This document shows, in pieces, positions 12,586-24,235 of a stretch of 64,000 bases of DNA. The DNA is from Cladosporium sp. IMV 00045. Lineage: Eukaryota; Ascomycota; Dothideomycetes; Cladosporiales; Cladosporiaceae. Within the stretch, counting starts at the first letter, position 1. Every line of letters begins with the position of its first letter. The position numbers were made by a program, and so were the translations under genes. The stretch covers positions 44,851-108,850 of the forward strand of contig MSJI02000650.1 of NCBI GenBank assembly GCA_001931905.2. Reading direction: 5' to 3'. The notes beneath the pieces are model-generated. The model worked only from the letters and a program-made list of their open reading frames with translations, searched no databases and was not told the DNA's origin.

Positions 12586-13773
12586 ATGGCCATCCCAACA
12601 CTCCTCGCCACCATGCTCTCAAACCTCGACCTCCACGCAATCTTACACTTCACAAAACTCACCCTCGCCCCGACCCTCCTCGCACACACCGTCCTCGCCC
12701 TCTCCCTAGCCTTCATCCCCCCCTCGTCCCACGCTCCACGCCTCTTCGCGACAGGCCTCACAATCGCGCTATGCATGGAATCCATCCGCCGCTGCAGTCT
12801 GCACAACTACGAACAATCCTCCTTCGCAGACTACATGTTCGGCCTGGCCTTCCACACAAACTGCTACCTGATCCTGCTCAACCGCGCCCCACCGTCAACC
12901 CTCACCAACCCCCTACAAAAACTGCAATGGGGAATCAACGCCCTCTTCTCCCCGCGCATGGGCACGCAACCCCACCGCCGCGACCCTCCCAGCATGACGA
13001 AGTCGCACTTCCTCCTACGCCGCCTGCTCGTCTTCCTCACCCTCTCCGCCCTCTGGCTCACCATCCGCACAGGAACAACCTTCCACCCCACCCCTCTCAC
13101 GCCCCAAGACTGGTCGCCGTCCAAAACGCACCTCCTCCCCCAACTCCTCTCCCGCACCCTGCGCCCCCGCGACCTGCAATTCCGCCTCTCCCTCGCCTTC
13201 TACGCCTACGCGGGCTCCGCACTCACAATAAACCTGGCGCACACTTTCTGCGCCCTGGTCGCGGTGGGACTCTTCGACTCCCCGCACGCGGCCTGGCCGC
13301 CTTTGTTCGGGAATATTCTCGAAGCGTACACGTTGCGCAGATGGTATAGTCATTTCTGGCACAAGGCGATGAGGAAGGCGTTCACGATCCACGCGGTTGT
13401 TGTGGCGGAACGGGGGTTGGGGTTGCGCAAGGAGACGGTTGCGGGGAGGAGTGCGATTTTGCTGCTGTCGTTTTTCTTCTCGGGGATCATGCATACGGTC
13501 ACGAGCGACTTGGGGGATTCCTGCAGCGAGTGGACGGGCGCGGTGGGGTTGTTTATGGGGTTTGCCGCGGCGATTTTGCTGGAGCAGGCGGTGCAGGGGG
13601 CGTGTTTTTGGTTGCATGATGGGGTGTTGAAAGTGCCTTGGACGAGGGCGGAGGTGGTGTTTTGGAGGGGCGTGGGGTATTGTTGGGTGGTGTATTATCT
13701 GTTGGAGTTTACGATTGCGGGGTCATTTCGGTTTTTGCAGTGTGCGCAGGCGGAGGATGAGGGGGGATATTGA
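12586..13773 (+). CDS. MBOAT/wax-synthase-like membrane acyltransferase (block B copy)
   Basis: A single exon of 395 residues with about eight hydrophobic segments. The start at 12586 was chosen because this ATG is shared with the block C copy (40166); another ATG lies nine bases upstream. The region YTLRRWYSHFWHKAMRK resembles the conserved R-x-F-W-x-x-W-H motif of the fungal MBOAT_2/wax synthase-like family. A later SGIMHTVTSDLG supplies the intramembrane His typical of the family. Such proteins transfer acyl groups from acyl-CoA to sterols, terpenoids or alcohols in the ER. The substrate here is unknown. Confidence 0.8.
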   Translation: MAIPTLLATMLSNLDLHAILHFTKLTLAPTLLAHTVLALSLAFIPPSSHAPRLFATGLTIALCMESIRRCSLHNYEQSSFADYMFGLAFHTNCYLILLNRAPPSTLTNPLQKLQWGINALFSPRMGTQPHRRDPPSMTKSHFLLRRLLVFLTLSALWLTIRTGTTFHPTPLTPQDWSPSKTHLLPQLLSRTLRPRDLQFRLSLAFYAYAGSALTINLAHTFCALVAVGLFDSPHAAWPPLFGNILEAYTLRRWYSHFWHKAMRKAFTIHAVVVAERGLGLRKETVAGRSAILLLSFFFSGIMHTVTSDLGDSCSEWTGAVGLFMGFAAAILLEQAVQGACFWLHDGVLKVPWTRAEVVFWRGVGYCWVVYYLLEFTIAGSFRFLQCAQAEDEGGY

Positions 13774-14224
13774 TTGGGAACTGGGTGTGAGATTGGGGGT
13801 TGGATGGGGATGGGAGAAGCATTTGGTTAGCATTTTGAAGGATACTTACGCCTTGACTTTGATGATGGATTGATATGTTGACGTGCTTCGTTGCGAACTT
13901 GATCTGTGAATTCGAATTAATAGCTAAATGGTCCCTTACTACTACCCCTGGATTGATGCCGCCAAACAGACGATGCTCCATCGTTGAGGCTGAGATAGAC
14001 CGACGTCGCGAACGTGCCCCATCTAAGACTCGTACCTCCGCCATTTCTTCTCCGCCATGAGTATGATTGATGCTGGGCAGTGAAGGCGTCGAAGTGAAAA
14101 GCCAAGAGTCATACCAGTGGAACTGGGAACGGGCAGCCAGACATTGCAGCGTCCACGGGACAGTCTTCTATAGCAGTGGCTGGACGGCACGTGCCTGGCT
14201 GCCAGAAAAGGTGCTGCCACTCCC
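13774..14224. other. intergenic region between convergent genes (block B)
   Basis: These 450 bp lie between the MBOAT stop and the stop of the Apple/CBM protein. They align in patches with 41357-41799 of block C. I see no gene. Confidence 0.5.
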
Positions 14225-15566
14225 TCAAGAACCATGCGGATAGACTGACAGCGCCACATTGTCCAGCGTTATATAGGCATCAATAGGGACCAACGCAGAG
14301 CTCGAGCACTCAATATACACGTTTATCATGGAAGAGCCCGCGCTAAAGGTACCACTCGAGTTCGCGAAGCCAGTAGAGAAGCCAAGGCTGTTGTCGGCGA
14401 ACCACAGGATATCTTGGTCGTAGACGAATGCTCCACATGAGGCTCTGTTTCCAGTGACCGTGAACTGTGCCGTAAAGAAAAAGGCTTCATATTGAGTGAA
14501 AGGACCGCCAGCGAAGACTTGCGAGATTGTTGCCCCTTTGGATTGCTGCTGCGCGTTCAGTGCTGAAAATTGAAACTCACTGGAGGAGAGTCAGCGCCTG
14601 GGATCTTTACTGGTTGCAACAGGATACTCACGCGTGTCCGTCCGTCCATACAACTATGGCCGTGTTGAACATATCGATCGTCCATGAGGACATGTCACTT
14701 GCAAAATCTCCATTGGTCACCACTTGAGCAGACGGTGGTCCTCCCGCGGGTCCGCTTATTCGAATCGCACTGTGCATGGTCCTATCGGGTGTTTGCGGTG
14801 ACATGCCCCTTCTGAGAGAACATATTGAATTACTCTCCGAATAAACTGCACCCTGGCAGGTGGTGCCTCGAGTCATGCAGAAATCGACACAGGCACCAAA
14901 ATCGGATGTCATGCGATCATCGAATTCGCTGCCCTGATGGTCTCGATTGCATACAATCATGAACTTTGAGCCATCTTCACTGATGTATGTGATTGTATCG
15001 TCGCGTGGACATACAGGCTTTGGTTGCACGGTAGGTGTTGGCGTCGTTGCACTCGTGCTTGACGGTTCTTCGAGAGACGTGCTAGAGCTGCTTGGCTCTT
15101 CGGTTGTTGTGCTCTCAGGCAAATTGGATGACGTCGAAGTAGAAGGCTCTTCCGATGTTGTACTTGAAACGTGCTCCGAGCTCGTCGTACTTGACGGGTC
15201 TTCAGTGGAAGTGCTAGAGCTGGTTGATTCTTCACTGAATGAGCTCTCAGGCAATTCGGATGATGTTGAGGGCTCATCTGATGTTGTACTTAGAGCCTGT
15301 CCCGAACTCGTCGTTCTTGACGGTTCCTCATTGGAAGTGCTAGAGCTAGTTGATTCGTCGCTGGTTATGCTCTCGGGCAGATCAGATGATGTTGAGGGCT
15401 CATCTGATGTTGTACTTGAAACCTGCTCTGAGCTCGTCGAGCTAGTCGACTGCTCATTGGCAGTACTTGGGGTCTCTTCAAAATTCATGCTCGAAGTCGT
15501 TTGAGGAGGCGAGGTTATTGGTATGAATGTTGGCCCTGGCTTCCACGTCAGACTCAATTCAATCAT
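14225..15566 (-). CDS. Apple/PAN plus CBM-like C-terminal module (separate gene, or 3' exons of the large Apple-domain gene)
   Basis: Exons 15566-14632 and 14579-14225 join in phase to give 429 residues if translation starts at the ATG at 15566. The order is a Ser/Thr/Glu-rich linker of about 150 residues, one Apple-like module (CPRDDTITYISEDGSKFMIV to CSLRRG), and a CenC-like beta-sandwich module beginning VVTNGDFASDMSSWTI and ending DAYITLDNVALSVYP. The reading frame starts only five bases after the stop of the upstream gene and has no signal peptide, so an independent promoter is unlikely. A candidate 83-bp intron (15618-15536, weak donor GTCCTC, branch CTGAC, acceptor CCAG) would fuse it in frame to the upstream exons as one protein of 2053 residues. 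Confidence 0.65.
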
Positions 15567-15571
15567 CCAGA

Positions 15572-18500
15572 TTAGGGAGGCGTGCCGTCAGGTGGATCAT
15601 CCTGAAGCGGAGGAGGACAGTCCGGTCCAGGGTTGAGGTACAGATAAACATTGTCAAAGTCGACATTTGTTCCCCCTGGGTAGCAATCGACCCTGAATAC
15701 GAGTGCTTGGACGTCGGTCTCAAATGTACCAAAGGTCGTGTAGGGCTGCCACCCGTTCTGGAAGATTTGGCCGCTAAAGTAGATGCTCTCGACATCCGTT
15801 CGTATGTCGAATGAGCAGCTGCCGAGTGGGGGTACCGTGAAGAAAACGTCTACGTAAGACGTGAAGTTCGTGCCGCTTGGAATGGCGAGAGCCTGAGACA
15901 CTACCGCAGGGTCGTCTTGCGAACCACGGCTGGGGTCGAATGTGATTCTGGCCCTATTACTAAAGATAGAAAACGAGGCGCTGGTGCTTAGTCCTTGCGA
16001 AAAAGTCCATGATTCCGAGCCAGAATCGAAGTTGCTGTTCTGCACGACCTGTCGGTTTCTGTCACAGACAGTGTTTGGCCGGCTTGTGGGATATAGATCG
16101 AAGATGATGTTGTCAAGGGTGATGTAGAGATCAGATGAGCCTGAGCAGGCTACGTTGAACTGGATGAACAGCGGCGCGCCCTCATCAAAACTTCCGCTGC
16201 CATATATCTGATTCATGCCATTGGTCACGTCCACGACCAGGTTTGTGTATATGTCGCCACCACCATTGTGCACGTAGATTTGGCATTCATCCTGTCCTGG
16301 TGATACCAAATCGAAGCCCAAATCGAACGACAGGTAGTAAGCATAGCCCCCAAATATAGACGGGAAATCAAGACGCTGCTGGATTGAAAGACTGTCTGGC
16401 TGAGGGATCGATTGCCGCGCTCTCATCCGCGGCGGCTCCGGCGGGACAGAAGCAATCTCGAGCAGAACGCGGGCAGCGTTGTTATTGAAAACAAACCGTT
16501 GGCCGGTGTTGGATCTGGTTGAAAACCAGGGATCAATCGTATCGTCGTACATCCCACTTTGAACAGTGTCGAACATCCCATTTTGAACTGGTGAAAATCT
16601 TCCAGTTGCTCCGTTAGGCCCACCCATACGGACGGCTGAGACGAAGCCATCTGCAAAGGTGTCCGAGGGTTTCATCTGAGATTGGAGGCGACACTGCCCT
16701 CCAGACCAGGTGAAACCTGCACAGGGTGTTCCTTGTTCTGCACATAGCTCCAAGCATGACTCGAAATCATTCACGAGGGAAGAGTCGACCCCAACAAGCT
16801 CAGACAGCACAAAGCTTTGACTACAGAGCAAGATAAATTGGGACCCGTCCTCAGCGATCTGTGTGGACTGGTTCTCGACTATGCATGTTGGGCTTGGTGT
16901 GGAGGAGGATGTGATTGAGACAGTTTCTGACATGGTGGTGCTACTACGTTTGCAGCTCAGATTAGCAAAGGACAGAGCGTCAAGTGCAGGAAGACTTACG
17001 TTGACGTAGCTTCTGTGAAGCTTGTTGTGCTGTGAAGTGAATCCGTCAGTTCTTGATCCATGCACCGGCTTAGATATACTCACGTTGTTGGGGTGTCGGT
17101 CTCTGAAGTACTGGATGAGGATCTTGTGGGCTCGACATCCTCAGACGCGCTGCTGCTACTTTCCGTGTAACTCTGCGTCTGCGTCTGAGAGGTACTTGTA
17201 GATGACTCAGACGAAATCCCAACAGAGCTTTCAGTGGAAGATTCGGTCGTGGAAGACTCGCTTGGAGACTCGGAAGCGACTGTGCTGCTGCTTTCGCTGC
17301 TGGCCGATGGAATGATAATTATCTCACTGGAGGTGGTCTCAGACGAGGAAATCGTAGAGCTGATCTCTGTCGTCGACGAAGCGGTTTCCTCGCTTACAAG
17401 TTCTGTGCTGCTCTCTGATGATGAAGTTGGCTGTGTAGGCGACTCGGACGACTCTTGTTCCGTCGATGTGCTGCTCGAACTCTCCATCGTTATTGATGGT
17501 GTCGTTGAATCGTCCACCAAAGAGCTCGTTGACGACGTGCTCTCGGCAATTGACTCGCTAGAGGTGCTTGGGGCCAAGGTTATTGATGCACTGGGCGAAA
17601 GGCTAGTCGTCGAAGGCTCTTCCGATGACGAAGAAAACTGAGTGCTGGATGAAGAGGAAGTTGCCGTGCTGCTATCCACGAGCGTGCTCAAAGTACTGGC
17701 GCTCTCCGTCTCCAAAGCGTCTCTCACCGCAAGTTGCACGAATTGCTGGCCATAGAAAGATTGAGGCGCCGGCTTAAAATAGCAAACCTCAGCATCATAA
17801 GAGGCAGCGCCACAGCTCAACTCTTGTCTGCAGGCATTAATGCAAGCCCCAAAGCTGGATACGTAGACGACTCGGAAGGAAGGCGGGAAGCTGTCAAGGC
17901 CACACAATATTGTGTATTGAATGCCTTCGCCTTCCAAAAACTTCGTGTTGTTGCCCCCCGGGCAACTTGAAGGCTCCATCGATGGTAAAGGTACCGTCGA
18001 GCTACTCGAAGAGCTTGAAGTTGATGTCGTGGAAATGCTTGTGTCGGTCGGTTCTTCGCCGACTAAGATACCGGCCACCATGCCACTCCTTCCAGGTGTT
18101 GGGCTCTGTGGTAACCGCTTGAGATAGCATGCGCCTCCAGCATCGCCTGACGGAGGCGGCGCCCAAACCCATGCCTCACAAGGAGATATACTGTTGTCGC
18201 AAGCAGCGGCGCATTGATCGAAGTCGCCTGAAAGAAAGTTGATTGTGTCAAATTCGGCACCCCCAAGCCCCTGGGAATCCGAGTCGCAGTAGGTAGTGTA
18301 CTCCCGGCCATTGATGCTCATAAATAAGGCTTCGTCTTCACAATTGATCGGACTAGATGTCGGCATGACTGAGGTGGTTGAGGTGGTTGAGGAAATTTCG
18401 CTCGAAATCGTGGAAAGAGACGACTGGGTGTCACCACTGACTGAGGAACTCTGGCTGACTGTAGTTCTCACTGCAAGCTGGACGCCAGGTGAGTGGATGA

Positions 18501-20682
18501 GTTGTATTGGAGGTAATGCAAAATGGCAGGAATCACCGGAAAATGAGGCTGCCGTGCAGAGATTGTCTTGATCACACGCATTGATGCATGCGATGAAATT
18601 AGACATGCGGACGTTTCGAGAAGACAACCGAAAATCGACATCGCAGTAAATGGTGTAGCTGTGTACATCATCATTGGAGTAAGTCGACTGATTTCTACCC
18701 GGGCATAGCGTTGAAATTGGGGAAATCGATGTAGTAGAAGATGGAGCCGTTGACGATGGGCTTAGTTGCGATGAGGACTCGGAGGAAGAAGTCGATCCTG
18801 AGCTTGTCTCGCCGACAAACTCAGAAGACGTCGCAGAAGATTGTGAACTTGTTGGACTGTTGATAAGGGAACTTATACTGGTGGACTCAGCTCGTTGGCT
18901 GGTGGATTCTGAACTCGAGGTCTGGCCAAATGTCGAGCTGGAAGTCGCTGTCGGTGCGTGAGATGTAGATGACGACGAGAGAGATGACCAGGAAGTGAAA
19001 GAGCTGGAAATACTTGATTGGCTCTCGCGTTCCGGACTAGTGACGGAGTATACTGTGGGTGCTGAGCTTGACTGAACATCCGTTTCTTGGCTGGTCAGCT
19101 GGCTTGACGTTATACTCGATGAGCTCCGTTCTGTTCCGAGCCCGGACGTCGTCGTTGACGCACTGGTGATCGCCATGGAGCTTGTAGGCGGTGGCGTGCT
19201 CTCTCTGGTTGAGGAAGGCGATGAAGCACCGTCCTCGATCGATGATTGTGTGATAGACAATATAGAGCTGGGATTCTCTGGCTCCTGGGATACTCCCGTC
19301 AGAAATGTGGAAAGAATGCTACTGGTAAAAGTGGAGGATACACCCTGCTGCCATGTGCTCGAAAAAGAGGATACCCAGACAGATGAGCTGCTTGGAGAGC
19401 TAGACGGACTCTGCAAAACCGTTGTAGGCGACTGTATTCCGGTCGATGATGATGGAACGACCTGAGAGCTTTCACTCGGGCTAGGGCTAGGGCTGGAAGT
19501 GCTAGTAACATATGAAGTGCTGAACGAGTCGGCAGGAACGCTACTTGGTGTCGAAAGTGCTTGGCTTGAGGTCCCCCGTGACGATACCATGCTCGTGCTT
19601 TCCAGCGATGTTGAAGTCGATGTCGAAAATGTTTTTGAGCCAAATACGGATGAGATGATCGTAATTGGTTCAAATGTTCCGGGAGGATATTTGACTGCCC
19701 TCACTGTTATAATCATCGTTGGCTTGGCTTTGTAGGTTCCCGCAACCGCTGAATTCCTGTGATAGCAAGAATTGTCGATTGGACCAAAGGCTGCGCCGTC
19801 ACAATTCGCGTCCAAGCTGCACTGCTTTACGCAGGCTTCAAGCGTTGTAATTTCGTCAAGACGTATGAGGCCATCACTGACATACTCGTTGTCTGCCCCT
19901 GTGCCCCCGCAAAGTACAACAAAAATATCTGCTGACCCGATACATTGGCCAGCAGGAGTGTAGAGGGTACCATTTGCAGCCGGGCACGCAGGATTGGAGG
20001 GCGATGCCGTAACACATGCGCTCGTGGTGGTGCTTGTGCTAAAGGTTGCGCTTGTGGCGACTGATGCGTTTGGTGTGGGCGACACCGATGGCGAGCCCTG
20101 AGACGTAGAAAGAGGACTTGAATATGCGCCTTGCGACGTCTGTGACGAGCTGAAAGTGGAAATGATGCTCGAACCGATGCTTGAGGATGTCGAGCTAGTG
20201 ATAGCCACAGGACTGGTCGAAAAGCTAGCAGACCTTGAGCTCTCGTCGCTGCGAGTAGGCTCCGATGCGACGGAGGCACTGCTGATCGGGTATTGAGAAG
20301 GGTTCGAATCGCTTGAGATCTGAACTGAAGACGTTGAAGACGGGTATGATGGCGGAGAACTGTAGCCAGAACCTGTGAGATCACTTGGTCGAGTCGTATA
20401 TTGCGTGAGGTTGCTGGCGAGCATTGAACTGCTTGATGCTGTATTTGGGAGGTCCGAAAAGGTGTAGGGAACAGTTGTCCCGTTTGTCGAGATCCAACCA
20501 ACAGTTGGAAAGATAGTTGTTGTTGGACAGGTTTTATGTACTGTAATGGTGATGACGGGGACACCTGCTTAGACAATGAGTAATGATTCTAGCTCACATG
20601 CCTCATTGATCGTACCCTGAGATTGTGTTAGAGGACATAGTATGGCGCACGCGAATGCCCACAGAGCACGAGCGCAACGCAT
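15572..20682 (-). CDS. large secreted Ser/Thr-rich protein with Apple/PAN and CBM-like modules (block B, intact)
   Basis: Exons 20682-20616, 20565-17085, 17029-17000 and 16943-15572 join in phase to give 1649 residues. The N-terminus is a signal peptide (MRCARALWAFACAILCPLTQ). Long Ser/Thr tracts, likely O-mannosylated, separate four Apple-like modules in exon 2, each with paired Cys and a shape like YTIYCDVDF...ACINACDQDNLC...CHF. A fifth module follows in exon 4 (CIVENQSTQIAEDGSQFILL...CRLQSQ). Two CenC-like beta-sandwich modules come next, one starting VVQNSNFDSGSESWTF and ending NVDFDNVYLYLNPGPDC. The protein should be extracellular or cell-wall bound and could bind glycans or proteins. 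No GPI signal is seen. It sits next to the sugar transporter. The 3' end may continue into the downstream module. Confidence 0.82.
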
Positions 20683-21725
20683 AATTGCAAAGCCAAGGCA
20701 CCGTTTTGCAAAAGAAAGAGTGATGTCTCGGCGTTGACACAGAGAGCAAACGCAAAGTAGGGCAGGGTGGTGTGATCAAGGCGACGATAACAAAACTATA
20801 TTCAGGGCGCAGCAGCGAATATCATTGATTGCGCCATGTCAATACATTCCAGAGATACGTTCTGGGCTGCCTCGTGTTGCCGAGGGCCACGACAGCTTGT
20901 GGAATGCAGCGGTTGTTTAGGAGGTAAGCAGCGCCAGAAGGAAGGACTATGCATGCGAGGATTGCAATCGAGCGGCTCGCTTAGATTGCCCACACTTATC
21001 CATTGAACTCGTTTGGTTACCATCTGAAAGAAAGAATCTGAGAAAATTCTTCCCTTGCATTTCCCAAATGGCCATTCGCGTTGAGTACTTCTTTCGGTCT
21101 GACATGATCAAACTGTCGGGATGGGACGTTGAGATGACAGAAACACCTCGGGCAGAATCATCTAGAGAAAAGTAGTCGTTCGATGGCGAAGGAGGTGGAT
21201 GGCACACGTTACGTGACGTTCTGATTAGAGATTCATGGCTCAGGTCGAATCTTCCGCCAGCCAATCAGGGTTCGAACTTTTGTGGGTCTCTCGCATGCCT
21301 TGCGCTTCAAGTACAGCAGGTAGCAGTTTAATGCAATTGATCAGTCCGCGCAACATTGAACAGCTCCAGCTTTGAATAGCGTGAACAGACAATGAAAGGA
21401 AAAAGTAGACGGGCATTGCCGCAATCGCCTGGTTTATCATGTGGCTATCCATTCAATTATCGTGGTCAAGAGCCTACGCAGCTTTCGAAACACTCTCTGC
21501 GCTTGGTCAAGTTTGAATCGAGCGGAGTTTCGATCCGTTCATGGCCGCCTTGCGCCTCCCGCTGTGTATCATTCCTCTGTCACGTCTATGATCCTGACCT
21601 GACTCCTAAGAATTGGATCGCTGAAGACGTCGAGCGGGTTGGGCGCGTCGTACGGAATGACCTCGTAACTGAGGTAGCTTTTGTTAGCTTACTCACGCAG
21701 ACACTTTGTGTTGAAGAAGAGGGTC
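20683..21725. other. intergenic region unique to block B
   Basis: About 1 kb upstream of the Apple-domain gene, removed in block C by the deletion. It should contain the promoter of that gene. I find no gene, tRNA or mobile-element feature. A GGTTCGAAC-like string near 21272 lacks the rest of a tRNA. Confidence 0.5.
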
Positions 21726-22022
21726 CTACATATAGACCCCGTTGACCTCATCAGCCAAAAGGATGTTGATCTTGCAACCTCCATGCGGCTGGGTAAGGGT
21801 GCTCTTGACGTGACGCATGCCGACAGTTGAGTCTTTGTCCGGTAGCGGCGTGGCCTGCAAGTCATAATTTTAGCGCAGGTCAGATCTGCTCACTATCGCT
21901 TCTCACACACATACCAAGTAGACCCTGCCTACAGGGCCAGAACCGCTGGATTCACCGGCGCCCTCATCCTGTGTGGGCTTCTCGACACTGGCAGGCTGCT
22001 CCGGCTCGCGATTGTCTGCCAT
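21726..22022 (-). CDS. small hydrophilic protein of unknown function, present only in block B
   Basis: Exons 22022-21915 and 21854-21726 join in phase across a 60-bp intron (donor GTATGT, acceptor GCAG) to give 78 residues. The N-terminal half is Glu/Pro/Gly-rich (MADNREPEQPASVEKPTQDE) and probably disordered. The second exon is more compact: GMRHVKSTLTQPHGGCKINI followed by LLADEVNGVYM. There is no signal peptide. I do not recognise the family. The whole locus falls inside the segment missing from block C, so no copy is available for comparison. Confidence 0.5.
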
Positions 22023-22484
22023 TTCGAGTAAATGAGTTGTTGGATGGAAGAAACGAGGAAGGTGTGTGAGCTTGAAAAAGTTTTGGCTTTGAATGACACG
22101 AGACCAAGTGAATGGACGGCATCTAGTGCCCGGTTCCAGCCCGTGCAATTCTTTCCTTGAGGTCTGAGATACATTAGGCTTCGCTCTTAGCTCAATATTT
22201 TCACTGGCAATAGGAGACTCTCAAGAATATGGAGTTCCGGATCATCTTTCGGTGCTATCAGCGTTGGTTTGACAAGATGACGCATGGATCTCACTAGAAA
22301 GGGTCTCAGCATTGTGAAGGTACTTGTGAGATAATCAAATACTTTGAGCGATGATTTGAGTAAAATGTAACGACAGCTCCATGCCCGCGTCCCGCACAAG
22401 TGGTGTGATGACACTGTCAGCTGATGGGTTAAAGACGCGGCTAGCGTATATCGTTCGTTACATAGTGTACTTGTCTTATCCCCT

Positions 22485-24235
22485 CTATTTCTCACTGACC
22501 TCGACATGATCATTCGGCTTCTCAGTCTTGAGAACGTCTTCAGCAAGGACGATTCCAACATTCGCTTGGTCTTTGTCAAAGATCCAAGCCACATTCTCCA
22601 GGGTCAGTCCCCGAGTCTCCGGGTATCCGAACCACACGCTAAAGACCATGACGATAAGAATCGCCAGGAAGACGAAATAGTATTTCCACTGAATGGCGTC
22701 GAGAGCGATAGGGTTGACGAAGGTGTTGAAGAAAGTGAAGCCGAGCGTTGTCATCTGGACAAGAGCGAGACCCTTGGCGCGCAATTGGTAAGGCCAGATC
22801 TCGATTGGGTAAGAAACGAGAAGCGGAGTGAGGGCAATGTCGTAGCCGAAGAAGAAGCTGTGCAACAATTTATCAGCAATCTCCCTTGGCCGAATGAATC
22901 AACGTTAGGCGACACTTACATGAAGAGGAACGGAATGACCGCGAGTCCGGTGGCTGAATCTTGTGTGGAAGCAAAGCTGCCTGACAAGCCGGTGATAACG
23001 ATATAAGACACAAGCATCGTGATGGCCTGAAGATAGTTAGCAATAGCCGCAAGGCTTGTTGGCTGATACTGACAGAAGACATGAACAAAAATCGACGCCC
23101 GAGACGGTCTACTAGAAGAGCTGCGGCCATGGACCAGAATAGGTTCCAAATTTGCAGGCATGCCGAAATGAGCGTCTGGTCCGTAACAGAGGTGATTCCC
23201 ACGGAGTTGAGGATGACACTGAGATAGTAGGATACCACACCGTTGCCGCACCATTGAGCGAAGGTGCCAAGAGACAGACTGATAAACAGACGGTGTCGGT
23301 TGCCAGGGGTGGCCCACAGATCATTCCAGGAGGAGTATTGCTCGGCTTCCTTTTCAGCTTGGAGAGTCTGCTGGATCTCTGCCATTTCGAACTCGATCAA
23401 TGGGTTGTTGATGTTGCCACCGACGTGGAGATTTGCTAGATTCTGACGTGCTTCTTCAACGCGACCCTTGGAAACAAGCCAACGCGGGGACTCTGGGATC
23501 ATTATCAAGCCAGGAAGTCCCAGAAGCGGAAGGAGCACTTGGAGCAAAGACGGTATTCGCCATGCGAAAGAATCAGAATACAAACGCGTGCCGAATGTAG
23601 CCCATGCGGCGATTACAGCACCGAAGTGCCAGCCACAGTTGTACTGAGGACGGAAGCATCAGCATATGATCAAAGAGGGTATAGTGTAATCTACATTAAC
23701 ATACCATGGCGGAACAGATGCCCCGGTGCGTGGGAAATGCGTTCTCGGCGATAAGAAGAGGCACGGACAAAGTGAAGCCTTGCGAGAATCCCTGAAACAG
23801 ACGGGCAACCACAAAAGCGGCATCATTTTGTGCGGAGGTCTGAACAGCAATACCGACGGCGCAGCATAACAGACTGATCCATACCGGAAACTTGCGTCCG
23901 TAGCGGTTGGAGATCCAGGCTGCCACGGGATAACTTAGGGCACAGCCGAGCGAGTAGATGCCATTGATAAAGCCTAGCCAGGCGCCATAGGGACTGTCCA
24001 TGAACTCTCGCCATTGCGGAAGGGCGAGAAGACCGTTCATAAGAGAGCCGTCGAAGCCGTTGGAGCCAGAGAAAAGCATTAGAGAGATCACACAGATGTT
24101 CGTCTTGATGAGGTAGCCTTTCTTCCACCAGGGTATTCCATCTTTTGGCAGGACATTTTCAAGCTGGTCAGTGGTTGCTCCAGGATTCTCTGCGACATCC
24201 GGTAGTTCGGCAACATTTTTCTCTGGGACACCCAT
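22485..24235 (-). CDS. MFS sugar transporter, lactose-permease-like (block B, intact)
   Basis: Exons 24235-23705, 23643-23074, 23026-22920 and 22857-22485 join in phase to give 526 residues with about 12 membrane segments. Sugar-porter signatures are present: NRYGRKFPVW after TM2, PESPRWLVSKGR at the end of the first half, a central-loop ending in DRLGRRFLFM, and a final PETRGLTLENV. This pattern fits fungal lactose/cellobiose/hexose permeases of the plasma membrane. The start at 24235 (MGVPEKNVAEL) is preferred over an in-frame ATG 93 bases upstream because it is nearer the family length. The gene is divergent from the GH3 beta-glucosidase, suggesting uptake of the disaccharide that enzyme cleaves. 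Confidence 0.9.

Noticed and set aside
14947..15504. Val/Leu/Asp-rich plus-strand frames over the Ser/Thr linkers (also 17234-17641 and 42509-43078)
   Set aside because: They are reverse readings of the repetitive Ser-coding DNA in the Apple-domain genes.
21255..21300. Possible tRNA suggested by a GGTTCGAAC string
   Set aside because: No A-box at the right distance and no cloverleaf with a matching acceptor stem.
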